From Rhizobium sp. CB3090 (GTDB lineage Bacteria; Pseudomonadota; Alphaproteobacteria; Rhizobiales; Rhizobiaceae): a stretch of 64,000 bases of DNA. Both the position numbers and the translations under genes were made by a program. A model generated the notes under the pieces. That model was not told the origin of the DNA. It did not search any database and worked only from the letters and a program-made list of their open reading frames with translations. The DNA lies in the NCBI RefSeq assembly GCF_029714285.1, contig NZ_CP121663.1, positions 1,709,802 to 1,773,801 of the forward strand, written 5' to 3'. Below are positions 17,020-25,526 of the stretch, piece after piece. Position 1 is the stretch's first letter; each line of letters starts with the position of its first letter.

Positions 17020-17433
17020 ATGACCCGCAGAATGTTCAAGATCATTACCGCCGCTCTTCTTGCCGGCAGCATCGGCCAGGCGGCTATGTCGGTACCGGCC
17101 TACGCAGGCGGCCGGGTCTCGGTAAGCTTCGCTCCGGCCAATGCCGAAGATGCTGGTATCTTTGCGACCGGTCTCCGTTTTTACTCGCTATATCGCGGCC
17201 TGCGCGATGGCGATATCCGGCAGTCCGGCCACGGCAATGTTGCCGGCTTGGCTCAGAACGGCCGCGGCAATCTCGGCATTATCCAGCAGCGGGGCAACGG
17301 TCACTCAGCCACGTTGCGGCAGAACGGCGACGACAATACCTACGGCGTTTTCCAATATGGGAAAGCGACCCGCACCGATGTAGTGCAGGACGGTGATGGA
17401 ATGAGCGGCGCTACCTTCAGCTATGGTTGGTAG
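17020..17433 (+). CDS. Second curlin-repeat protein (CsgA/CsgB-like)
   Basis: The 137-residue protein has a signal peptide (MTRRMFKIITAALLAGSIGQAAMSVPAYA). A ~45-residue non-repeat segment follows, then about four curlin repeats (DIRQSGHGNVAGLAQNGRGN, IIQQRGNGHSATLRQNGDDN, YGVFQYGKATRTDVVQDGDG). Fewer repeats and a unique N-terminal part suggest a nucleator (CsgB-like) or minor subunit. GGAG six bases before the ATG at 17020 selects that start over ATG 17008. It is separated from csgH by a terminator, so it has its own promoter. Confidence 0.8.
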   Translation: MTRRMFKIITAALLAGSIGQAAMSVPAYAGGRVSVSFAPANAEDAGIFATGLRFYSLYRGLRDGDIRQSGHGNVAGLAQNGRGNLGIIQQRGNGHSATLRQNGDDNTYGVFQYGKATRTDVVQDGDGMSGATFSYGW

Positions 17434-17473
17434 GGACAGAGACGCTCTTGTGGCGCGAGCCAAGCCTACAAAT

Positions 17474-17953
17474 TCAGCGTACCTGGTCCGGCTCATCGGC
17501 GACGCCGACATGATGTCGGTAGACCATCCCCCAGCCTTTCCAGCCGGTGAACAGAAGGATCAGGACAACGATCAGCGACAGGACGAGGCCAACCGGCACC
17601 ACCGCTGCCTCTGCGTTGGTATATCGCGAGTACCAGTTGTAAAGCTCGATCACGACGGCGAGGACGTTGCCGCCTGCGTGAAGCCATACATCCCGGAGGT
17701 TGCGGATCTGGGCCTCACCCAGAACGTCGGTGAGGCCGGCAAGAGCAGCCAACGCGGCCATCACCAGGCCGGCCCCGAGCAGCCAGAGCGTGGCGGTAAA
17801 CCAGGCTGTGTTGCCGGTTCGCCAGAAGACGAGGTCGCAGACGAAGGTCGCGACGAAGAACGCGATCGGGAACGGTATCAGCATTGCATGGACAGGATGA
17901 CCGGCAATGCTTGCCGTGCTGTGAGGATTGTGGGTGATCATATCCTGGGCCAT
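17474..17953 (-). CDS. DUF2231 integral membrane protein
   Basis: The 159-residue protein has four membrane segments (HAMLIPFPIAFFVATFVCDLVFW, WFTATLWLLGAGLVMAALAALAG, GGNVLAVVIELYNWY, GLVLSLIVVLILLFTGWKG) and the GHPVHAMLIPFPIA signature of DUF2231. The function of the family is unknown. The start at 17953 has a GGGAGG SD; a longer start at 17989 is possible. It converges with the second curlin gene. Confidence 0.85.
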   Translation of the reverse strand: MAQDMITHNPHSTASIAGHPVHAMLIPFPIAFFVATFVCDLVFWRTGNTAWFTATLWLLGAGLVMAALAALAGLTDVLGEAQIRNLRDVWLHAGGNVLAVVIELYNWYSRYTNAEAAVVPVGLVLSLIVVLILLFTGWKGWGMVYRHHVGVADEPDQVR

Positions 17954-18195
17954 CGTAATGCCTCCCGGAAACGTGGCGAGTGCCGCCATCAGACCACATC
18001 ACAACGTTGACAGCCTTGGCGGCTAAAAGCTGTTACAGAAAAACTCCGGTTGCACGGGAATGTTCCACGACTCGGCCGGTACGCGGGCGCGGCGATGGGA
18101 TCCGACAACTGAACGCACGTTCGGTCAGTTTCTGCAGATTGCGGCAGAGGATGAGAATCCAGCGGGATCGATGGAGCGCAGGTCCTTGCGGCTCC

Positions 18196-19701
18196 TTATT
18201 CCAATGTTAGCCAACGCAGACGCCTGCTTGTTTGGATCATGACCATCAGGACAGCGGCATAGGCCAAAGCGCCTGCGCCGATCTGGAGGAGAAGAACGAT
18301 CCGCCAGGACCAATCCTCGAAGAGGTATTGCCGAGCCAGTTCCACGGTTGCGACCATCATCATGCTCGGCGGCACGATCAACAGGATGATCCCCCGCGCA
18401 ATCTCCAGCCAATTCACACTCGCGAACTTCGATTGCAATCCAATGCAGGTCGCTAGCGCGAACGCCGCGGTGAAGCATTGCGCGATTGCTAATTCCCACA
18501 GTCCGAACCGGGCGATCGCGACGATTACCACAAGCGAGACGGCGACGTTCAACACCGTGACGGGGAGCCGATACCGGATGTGACCAACGACAGATAGCGA
18601 CGCTTCGTTGATGTAACCCGGCGAAAGCAGCAACTGCCGCAGACAAAGGAAGGGAATTATGGAGGCTGCAGGTATCCATACCTCGCCAAGCACCAGCCGC
18701 ACGACAGCTTCGGATACCTGCGCCAATCCAAGGTACATAGGCGCGGCGATGGCGAAGAGAACGAGGAGAAACCGGACGCCGGCGTGACCGACCGATCGAG
18801 CCGGTGCAGGCTGCAGATGCGCACGCCGGAAAACCACCCAGCTCAACGACCGTGCCGGCTCGCCCAGCAGCTCCGAAACAACGGCGACAATACGCTCCGC
18901 AGCACGATAGAAACCGGCGTCCGCTATTCCGAGAAAGCTTCCGACGACGAGTGTGCCCGAATACGAGCCCAGAAACACGACCAGGCGATTGCCGACGATC
19001 TGGCGCGAAAACGCCATGACCTCGACGAGAACGGGCTTCGTCACATGCAAGTGCGGCAGCCGCCTCGTGGCGTGCACCGATCCTATAAGGAGAACGAGTT
19101 GGCAAACTATTTTGGCCGCTGCCAGCGCCGACGCGTGCGCATGGAGGTGGAGCAACACCATTGCCGCAATCAGGCCCGATGTCTCTCCCACGATCCTGAC
19201 GATTGCACGTTGGCGCAGGCGGCCGGAAACGACGAGCGTCCCATCGAAAGCCGCAGTCAGCGCCGCGGGCAACATCCAGCAACTGAACAGAGCAAGAAGC
19301 GCACTCTGCTTTTCGTCGCCCGTGAGAGCGTAGAAGACTGCTGTGGCAATCACGCCGACGGCGGTGAATAAACAGCCGCTAAAAAGCGAGATGGTGGTGA
19401 CTTGGTCAAAGCAATCGTCCTCATCGCTCGCTTTCATCATGAATTCCGCCCACCCGCCTTCCGCCACCACAACGAGCAGCATGGCAATGGCGGAAACGAA
19501 TGCGAAGAGCCCGAACTCCGCCGGGCTCAGCAAGCGCGCCGCGACGAAGAACATCGCAACCTGAGAAAGCTGCGAAACGATCTTCGCCGTGACGATCCAA
19601 ACCCCGCCGGATACGATCGCCGGCTTGGCCTCGCCAACTCCGACCGACTGCGGTTGATCCAGATATTCTTGAGATTTGGCACCCTCGACAGGTGAAAACA
19701 T
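18196..19701 (-). CDS. Polysaccharide flippase / O-antigen transporter (Wzx-like, MOP superfamily)
   Basis: The 501-residue protein has about 12-14 predicted membrane helices. A typical Wzx/PST start is present (IVSGGVWIVTAKIVSQLSQVAMFFVAARLLSPAEFGLFAFVSAIAML), as is the central FYRAAERIVAVVSELLGEPARSLSWVVFRR loop. It would move lipid-linked sugar units across the inner membrane for surface polysaccharide synthesis. No glycosyltransferase is adjacent; the upstream neighbour on the same strand (84 bp away) is a CheR-like methyltransferase. Confidence 0.85.
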   Translation of the reverse strand: MFSPVEGAKSQEYLDQPQSVGVGEAKPAIVSGGVWIVTAKIVSQLSQVAMFFVAARLLSPAEFGLFAFVSAIAMLLVVVAEGGWAEFMMKASDEDDCFDQVTTISLFSGCLFTAVGVIATAVFYALTGDEKQSALLALFSCWMLPAALTAAFDGTLVVSGRLRQRAIVRIVGETSGLIAAMVLLHLHAHASALAAAKIVCQLVLLIGSVHATRRLPHLHVTKPVLVEVMAFSRQIVGNRLVVFLGSYSGTLVVGSFLGIADAGFYRAAERIVAVVSELLGEPARSLSWVVFRRAHLQPAPARSVGHAGVRFLLVLFAIAAPMYLGLAQVSEAVVRLVLGEVWIPAASIIPFLCLRQLLLSPGYINEASLSVVGHIRYRLPVTVLNVAVSLVVIVAIARFGLWELAIAQCFTAAFALATCIGLQSKFASVNWLEIARGIILLIVPPSMMMVATVELARQYLFEDWSWRIVLLLQIGAGALAYAAVLMVMIQTSRRLRWLTLE

Positions 19702-19785
19702 CGTCAACTCCCATACTGGCAGATCACCGCCCACTGACTGCCTGACGGGCAGCCTTCGACGGCTTGAATGCGAATTCAGGGCTTA

Positions 19786-20697
19786 TCAATCTCCAAAATG
19801 AAAGATGACGGAATATCGCCAAGCACAGTCGGGCGCGCTGCTATCCAGAGGCTCCCGCGCCCAGCGAAGCCACGGCCAGCCACTCTTCGACTCCTCCGAC
19901 ACCCATATCTCATGCTGCCGGGTCAAGACGGGCCGGAAGCCGGATGCCTTCAATACCTTGGTCTTGACGTCGAGATCGATTCCGTCGACGACCAGATATC
20001 CGCCCGGTGCGACCAGCCTTGTCATGTTGCGGAGGCACCGTTCGGCCATGAGGTCGTCCATAGGTCCCATGAAATTGTTCGCCAGCAGGAAATGCTGCCG
20101 TCCGACGAGGTCCAGCAACCCGCCGTCGGTCGCATCAGCCGTGAGCCAGGTGATGCCCTGTCTGAGCCACTCCTTCACCCGTAGCGAGCCATCCGGAAGG
20201 GGCTCCAGGATTTCAACGAGCGCCGGCACATCGGCGCTTGCGACTTCCGGCCTGCCCGCAGCGTACAGGCTTCCTTCAGCGGCCGGAACATCCGGATAGT
20301 AGACGCCCCGCCTCGCTACCTCCACGACCGTGTCGGATATGTCTGCGCCGTGCGCTGTCAGGTGCAAATCGCTCCGAGCTCTCTTGATCGCAAAGAGAAC
20401 CGAGTACAGTTCGGCTCCCGTGCTGCAGCCGATCGACGCGACTTTGACATCGCCGTTGCGGGGATATCCGGACGCAAGCGCTCCGATCACCGACAGCAGC
20501 GGCGGGTTGCGCATGAAATGGGTGTAGTGGGATTGAACCCGTACGGTGTTCCTGGTGAACCTGCGATAGATGTATCGTCCGGTGCGGAACATGAACGGCG
20601 TTCGCCGTATGGGACTGGGGATCGCCTCCCAGAATGCGCGACAGAGGCGGCGGGGAGCCTGACGGAGGGTGCTGAAATCAGCCATAGTGGTCGACAT
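19786..20697 (-). CDS. CheR-type SAM-dependent methyltransferase
   Basis: The 303-residue protein carries the CheR-like SAM motif VASIGCSTGAELYSVLFAIK (residues ~85-104), followed by AHGADISDTVVEVARRGVYYP and FLLANNFMGPMDDLMAERCLRNMTRLVAPGGYLVVDGIDLD. It lacks the receptor pentapeptide-binding context and any chemotaxis neighbour, so it is likely a CheR-fold enzyme with another substrate. Its place directly upstream of a flippase gene hints at sugar or surface-polymer methylation; this is inference. The start at 20697 has an AAGGAG SD. Confidence 0.75.
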   Translation of the reverse strand: MSTTMADFSTLRQAPRRLCRAFWEAIPSPIRRTPFMFRTGRYIYRRFTRNTVRVQSHYTHFMRNPPLLSVIGALASGYPRNGDVKVASIGCSTGAELYSVLFAIKRARSDLHLTAHGADISDTVVEVARRGVYYPDVPAAEGSLYAAGRPEVASADVPALVEILEPLPDGSLRVKEWLRQGITWLTADATDGGLLDLVGRQHFLLANNFMGPMDDLMAERCLRNMTRLVAPGGYLVVDGIDLDVKTKVLKASGFRPVLTRQHEIWVSEESKSGWPWLRWAREPLDSSAPDCAWRYSVIFHFGD

Positions 20698-20952
20698 CGG
20701 AAAACTCCTTCGAACGTGCCGCCGCTCCTCCGGAGATCGGGCGGGCAACAAGGACTCGAATTGGATTGAGACAACTCGCCAACCGCCGGATTGATCTGTG
20801 GTCATAAAAGCTCGTTTGAAGCTCGCCTAAACCCATGCTTAGAGAGGCCGGCCAGTTTCGATGGCCGGTCGCACGTATATCGGCGAGCTTCGAGCTTCAC
20901 GCATGATGGAAGGAACGACTTGTCCTACCGAGTGCAAAGACGCCGGGCGGAG

Positions 20953-21339
20953 TTAAGCAAGGCGCTTCGGCGGACGAAGAAGGCGCTGAGGATCGGAAGG
21001 AGACAGCGGCGGCCAATACCACACGAAAAAAGTCCGCACAATCTCAGGACCTGTGAGCAGGAGCGGCGAAGTCATGATCCCGAAGACGGAACAGACGACG
21101 GTGCGGCAGCATTTATGATGATGCTTCGGCTTGCGCACCTGCTTGGTTCCGTCGCTAAGCTCAATCCGGTCACAAGCTTGCACATTAGCTGGCGAGGCGG
21201 ACATCGCGGCTATCTGGGACAGCGCAAGATGACTCGTTCCCGATGGGACATCCGGGACGCCGAAGGCGATCGCCATGGTGGCCAGCAATCCGACCATCAT
21301 GAGGAGCATCTGAGCCAAAGTGATCCGGAGCTTCGTCAT
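20953..21339 (-). CDS. Hypothetical membrane/exported protein
   Basis: The 128-residue product has an N-terminal hydrophobic segment (LAQMLLMMVGLLATMAIAFGV), a cysteine/histidine-containing middle (QACDRIE ... KPKHHHKCCRTVVC) and a second hydrophobic stretch (IVRTFFVWYWPPL). The HHHxCC cluster might bind metal. No family is recognised. There is no strong SD before 21339, so the gene is less certain than its neighbours. Confidence 0.5.
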   Translation of the reverse strand: MTKLRITLAQMLLMMVGLLATMAIAFGVPDVPSGTSHLALSQIAAMSASPANVQACDRIELSDGTKQVRKPKHHHKCCRTVVCSVFGIMTSPLLLTGPEIVRTFFVWYWPPLSPSDPQRLLRPPKRLA

Positions 21340-21504
21340 ACGTTAGTTTTAATGCCGGCCAGCCTTCGGCACAATTCGACAAACCGGATCTGATCGTGAC
21401 CAAAGGGAGTAGCGACGCGCCTGCGATAGGCTCGATCGTGATTCAATCGGTCGCCTCACCCTGCCAGATAGGACTGCCACCGCCAGCTCGAACGTTGCGG
21501 TCAA

Positions 21505-22509
21505 TCATCGTGTTTCCAGTATCCGCATCAATCGGCCACGATAGCTATCCAGGATAACCGCCAACACGATAACGGCACCGATGACGATCGGTTTGATGTT
21601 GTCGTCGGCGCCCAAAAGCTGCAATCCGGTCGATAGAACCTGCAGAATACATGCACCCACCAGCGTGCCGATGATCGAGCCTTTTCCGCCCGAAAGACTG
21701 GTCCCGCCGATAATGACCGCTGCTATGGCATTCAGTTCATACCCAATGCCCGCGACCGGACTGCCGACATTGAGGCGGAGCAGATAGACCATGGCCGCTA
21801 TGCCCGCAGTCAAACCGGAAATCGTGAAAACGGCGATCTTGTATCTTTTGGGCTCGTGGCCCGACAAGCGAACCGCCTCCTCATTGGTGCCGATCGCAAA
21901 GACGAAGCGCCCGAATATGGAATAGCGCAACACGAACCAGCCTATGAGAACGACGACGATCGCGATCAGAAAAATGGAAGGGAATACGCCCCAGAAGATC
22001 AGGTTCCCGAAATCCACGAAGGGCTGCGGCAGACCGGTGATCGTGGAATTGTCGCTGACGACGCGCGCCAAGCCGCTTGCGACATTCAGCATGCCGAGCG
22101 TGACGATGAACGACGGAAGCTTCCACTTCTCGCATACCCATCCATTGACCGCGCCCAGGATAGCGCCCGCACCCATCGATGCCAGAGACGCCAGAACGAT
22201 CGCCTGCCACGGCGAAAACCGGGGGTCGATCATGATCGTTGCGCCGATGACCGTGCAAAGGGCAAGCAGCGAGCCGACCGAAAGATCGATGCCGCCGGTC
22301 AGGATGACGAAGGTCATGCCGGAGGCGAGCACGGTGTTGATGGCAATCTGGACGAAAATCTTCAGGAAGTTTTCCGGCGTCGCGAAGTATGGGGCGGTCG
22401 CCGAGAAGAAGATCAAGATAAGGACGAGGGCGATGGCGACACCGGCTTCCTTCATCGAAATCCGGATAAGCTTGTCCCAGACGCCGGCCTTTTTGACCTC
22501 AGTCGTCAT
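21505..22509 (-). CDS. Sugar ABC transporter permease (RbsC-like)
   Basis: The 334-residue inner-membrane permease has ~8-10 helices and the ribose-type signature TGGIDLSVGSLLALCTVIGA and GGTSLSGGKGSIIGTLVGACIL. It forms the channel with the ATPase at 22511 and binding protein at 24201. The start ATG lies one base after the ATPase stop; a GTG at 22527 is an alternative. Third gene of the minus-strand operon. The sugar cannot be told from sequence. Confidence 0.9.
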   Translation of the reverse strand: MTTEVKKAGVWDKLIRISMKEAGVAIALVLILIFFSATAPYFATPENFLKIFVQIAINTVLASGMTFVILTGGIDLSVGSLLALCTVIGATIMIDPRFSPWQAIVLASLASMGAGAILGAVNGWVCEKWKLPSFIVTLGMLNVASGLARVVSDNSTITGLPQPFVDFGNLIFWGVFPSIFLIAIVVVLIGWFVLRYSIFGRFVFAIGTNEEAVRLSGHEPKRYKIAVFTISGLTAGIAAMVYLLRLNVGSPVAGIGYELNAIAAVIIGGTSLSGGKGSIIGTLVGACILQVLSTGLQLLGADDNIKPIVIGAVIVLAVILDSYRGRLMRILETR

Positions 22510-22510
22510 T

Positions 22511-24037
22511 TCAATGTTGCCGGACACGACTGTACTCCTTGTAAGCGAGTGAGAGAATCCTGCTCTCGTCAAATTGGTCCCGAGCTATCTCTCCGGCTAT
22601 CTTGCCGTCCGAGAAAACGATGATGCGATGGCAAATGCCGATGAGCTCCGGCAGGTCGGACGACACGACCAAGACACCTTTTCCTTCGGCGGCGAACTTC
22701 CACAGGAGTTCGTAGATCTCTGCTTTGGCACCAACATCGATGCCGCGGGTCGGCTCGTCGAAGATCAGCACCTTGGGACCACGGAACAGCCATTTCGCGA
22801 TGACCACCTTCTGCTGATTGCCGCCGGAAAACGTCCTGACTGTCTGATGGATGGACGGTGTTTTTATGTGCAGCTCATGCACGAGGCGCCGCGAGTGACT
22901 ATCTTCGGCCCTCTGGCGTATCAGCCCGTTGCGGGAGATCTTGCCGAGGTCCGTTATGGTCGTGTTTTCGGCGCAGGTCATGTCGAGCATCAGGCCCTGC
23001 AGCTTACGATCTTCTGTCGCCAGGCAAAGTCCCGCGGCAACGGCGTCCTTCGGCGAACTGATCTCGACCTTTTTCCCGTCGATGCGAATTTCGCCCGCAG
23101 CCTTGTCGTCGGCACCGAATATCGCACGCACCGCCTCCGTCCGACCGCTGCCAACGAGGCCGGCAATGCCGACAATCTCACCCTTGGCGACGGAAAACGA
23201 CAATTCCGGGCTGTTTCGTGTCACCTTCAGCCCGGAAACGCCAAGCGCCTCACCGAACACGGCGCTGTCGCTGCGAAACAGGCCGTGATCGGAAAGCGTT
23301 CGTCCGACCATGAGTTCGACGATATTGGGAATGCCCAATCCCGCCAGCGGACGGGTGATGACATGCTGGCCGTCGCGCAGCACCGTCACGTCGTCGCCGA
23401 CTTCAAAAATCTCTTCCAGTCTGTGAGATATATAAAGCGTCGTGACGCCGCGCGCCTTCAGTCGCTTCAAAATCTCGAACAGGCGATCGACCTCCCTGGA
23501 GGTCAAGGTTGCCGTCGGTTCATCGAGAACAAGCAGCTTGCTTTCATAACAAAGCGCCTTGGCGATCTCGAGCAATTGAAGCTGCGCGACGCTGAGACGA
23601 TTGGCCTGCGTCGTCGGGGCGACATCAAGGCCCACTTCCGCCAGCAGTTCGGCCGCTCGCTTATTCATTTGCCTGTAGTTCACCAGGCCGTACCGACGTG
23701 GAAGATGCTCAAACAGCAGATTTTCAGCGACAGTGAGATTGGAGAGGGGGTGCAATTCCTGATGGATGACGCGGATCCCTGCCTTGAACGCCTCCAACGG
23801 CGAGCTTGGGCTATAGCTTTCCCCGTCAAACAGGATGTGGCCGTCGTCCGGCTTGAATACGCCCCCGAGCAGATTGATCAGCGTCGATTTGCCGGCGCCA
23901 TTCTCGCCAAGAAGAACATGGCCCTTGCCGCGACCAATCCGCATGGAGACGTCCCTGAGCGCCACGACACCCGGGAAGCGTTTGCCTATTCCTTCCAGCG
24001 TCAGGATGAAGTCATCTGATGGGTCTGACACGTCCAC
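22511..24037 (-). CDS. Sugar ABC transporter ATP-binding protein (RbsA-like, two ATPase domains)
   Basis: The 508-residue protein has two fused ABC domains. The first has Walker A GENGAGKST, the LSVAQLQLLEIAKAL signature and LLVLDEPTATL. The second has the degenerate Walker A GLVGSGRTEAV, the signature FSGGNQQKVVIAKW and VLIFDEPTRGIDVG. This is the RbsA/MglA/XylG type. The start is GTG at 24037 or in-frame GTG at 24031; the GAGG motif just upstream fits 24031 better. It energises the RbsC-like permease downstream. Confidence 0.92.
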   Translation of the reverse strand: MDVSDPSDDFILTLEGIGKRFPGVVALRDVSMRIGRGKGHVLLGENGAGKSTLINLLGGVFKPDDGHILFDGESYSPSSPLEAFKAGIRVIHQELHPLSNLTVAENLLFEHLPRRYGLVNYRQMNKRAAELLAEVGLDVAPTTQANRLSVAQLQLLEIAKALCYESKLLVLDEPTATLTSREVDRLFEILKRLKARGVTTLYISHRLEEIFEVGDDVTVLRDGQHVITRPLAGLGIPNIVELMVGRTLSDHGLFRSDSAVFGEALGVSGLKVTRNSPELSFSVAKGEIVGIAGLVGSGRTEAVRAIFGADDKAAGEIRIDGKKVEISSPKDAVAAGLCLATEDRKLQGLMLDMTCAENTTITDLGKISRNGLIRQRAEDSHSRRLVHELHIKTPSIHQTVRTFSGGNQQKVVIAKWLFRGPKVLIFDEPTRGIDVGAKAEIYELLWKFAAEGKGVLVVSSDLPELIGICHRIIVFSDGKIAGEIARDQFDESRILSLAYKEYSRVRQH

Positions 24038-24090
24038 CTCATGCGGTCTATTTCAATGGGAGATGGCAAGCCACCACTAACACGTATTCC

Positions 24091-24111
24091 CGAGATCGGG
24101 AACCGATCTCG
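24091..24111. promoter_or_regulatory. Intra-operon hairpin between binding-protein and ATPase genes
   Basis: CGAGATCGG and CCGATCTCG form a perfect 9-bp stem with a GAA loop in the 163-bp gap between the two genes. No T-run follows. Such hairpins often stabilise the upstream message, giving more binding protein than ATPase; that role is inferred. Confidence 0.6.
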
Positions 24112-24200
24112 CCGGCGCGAACAACGCGGAAAACGGTTTTTGGTGGTAGGCGCCGGCCATCAGCCGACGCCTCTGTTGACCTTACGATCGGCAATCTCGA

Positions 24201-25187
24201 CTATTTGAGGTCCTTGGCGGTGACGAGCTTGACATCCGTTTTGACCCAGCCAGTGAATTTTTCACCGGCAAGTTCACGCAGACCATACTTGATGCCCATG
24301 ACGGCCATCTCGGCGCCATATTGCTCGACCGTGGCCAGCATTTTGCCGTCCTTGATCAGCGGCTGCACCGGCGGAATGTTGTCAAAGCCGACAACCTTGA
24401 TCTTGCCGCTCTGGCCGGCCGCATCGAGAGCCTTCACGACGCCGAGCGCCATGGAGTCGTTGGCCGCCATGACACCCTGAATGTCCTTATATTTGGTCAG
24501 GAAGTTCGTCATGACGGTATTGGCTTCTTCCGTCTCCCAATGAGCCGTCTTGCTGTCGAGAAGCTGCAGCTTGCCGCTGCTGATGGAGTCCATGAAGCCT
24601 TCCTTGCGCTCCTTGGCATTGTCGGCCTCGGGGTTACCTTCCAAGATGACAACCTTACCGCCGAGACCAAGGTCCTTGGCAAGCGCATCGCCGGCAAGCT
24701 TCGCACCTTCGCGATTGTCAGGTCCGAAGAAGGCAAGATCGATGCCGGCAGCCTTCTTTGCATCGGCGTCCAGCGGCACGTCGATGTTGATAACCTTGAC
24801 GCCGGCCTTCACCGCCTTTGCAAGAGGAGTGGCCATAGCCTTCGAATCGGCCGGAGCGACGACGATGATGTCGTATTTCTGCGTCACGAAGTTTTCGACG
24901 GCATCGACTTGAGCGGCGAAATCACGCTCGTCCTTCATGCCGACGGCCTTGAAGTCAAACTTGTCCTTGTTTTCAGCCGCATATTTATCGGCGCCGGCCT
25001 TCATCTGCTTGAAGAACTCATTGGACAAGGATTTCATGATCAGGCCGACCTTGGGCTTGCTCGCCGCAAAGGCAGGCGTCACGCTGCAAGACAGTGCAAG
25101 CATCAACGTGCCGGCAAGCCCAAGCTTCAACGCCGCACGACGGGGCGCACTGATCAAGACGGAATCACGCTTTGTAGAATTGGACAT
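24201..25187 (-). CDS. Sugar ABC transporter substrate-binding protein (RbsB-like, periplasmic)
   Basis: The 328-residue protein has a basic N-terminus and signal peptide (RRAALKLGLAGTLMLALSCSVTPAFAA). A type I periplasmic-binding fold follows (KVGLIMKSLSNEFFKQMKAGADKYA, YDIIVVAPADSKAMATPLAKAVKAGVKVINID, AANDSMALGVVKALDAAG, VVGFDNIPPVQPLIKDGKMLATVEQ). This is the ribose/galactose-type binding protein. First gene of the operon, with CGGGAGGAG before ATG 25187. Two operator-like repeats and the divergent LacI gene lie upstream. Confidence 0.9.
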   Translation of the reverse strand: MSNSTKRDSVLISAPRRAALKLGLAGTLMLALSCSVTPAFAASKPKVGLIMKSLSNEFFKQMKAGADKYAAENKDKFDFKAVGMKDERDFAAQVDAVENFVTQKYDIIVVAPADSKAMATPLAKAVKAGVKVINIDVPLDADAKKAAGIDLAFFGPDNREGAKLAGDALAKDLGLGGKVVILEGNPEADNAKERKEGFMDSISSGKLQLLDSKTAHWETEEANTVMTNFLTKYKDIQGVMAANDSMALGVVKALDAAGQSGKIKVVGFDNIPPVQPLIKDGKMLATVEQYGAEMAVMGIKYGLRELAGEKFTGWVKTDVKLVTAKDLK

Positions 25188-25240
25188 TTCTCTCCTCCCG
25201 AACGGTCCTGAACTCAGCACCATCTGAGTGTCAGTAGCAA

Positions 25241-25256
25241 CAATGAACCGTTTCCA
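25241..25256. promoter_or_regulatory. LacI-family operator-like repeat, copy 1
   Basis: CAATGAACCGTTTCCA is identical to the copy at 25357-25372. The core AACCGTTT has the AAnCGnTT form typical of LacI/GalR operators. It lies 54 bp upstream of the binding-protein start. Confidence 0.7.
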
Positions 25257-25356
25257 GCTCTTATTCGGTAACAATGCTCCTAAAGATTGTCAAGCGGCCG
25301 AAATGAGAGGAAAATCCAGTGTAAATTCTAATGGTTGCAGCTTCCCGAAGCTCAAG

Positions 25357-25372
25357 CAATGAACCGTTTCCA
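25357..25372. promoter_or_regulatory. LacI-family operator-like repeat, copy 2
   Basis: CAATGAACCGTTTCCA repeats copy 1 exactly at a distance of 116 bp, close to eleven helical turns, so one repressor tetramer or two dimers could loop the DNA. It sits between copy 1 and the lacI-type gene. Confidence 0.7.
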
Positions 25373-25526
25373 TTGAATGAACTCGGAAGGTCGTGCTATG
25401 GGGGGATCAGGGGTGAAAATTACGTGCAGCCCTTTGACTAAGGCGATAGAGACCAATAGCTGAAAGCGCGGATCAGACGCCTTTGGTTTTCCCGAAGGCG
25501 AAGATGAAGGGACATATGTTTCTGTT

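Noticed and set aside
22574..24019. 481-codon plus-strand frame opposite the RbsA-like gene
   Set aside because: Shadow of high-GC coding DNA; the minus-strand frame has complete ABC motifs.
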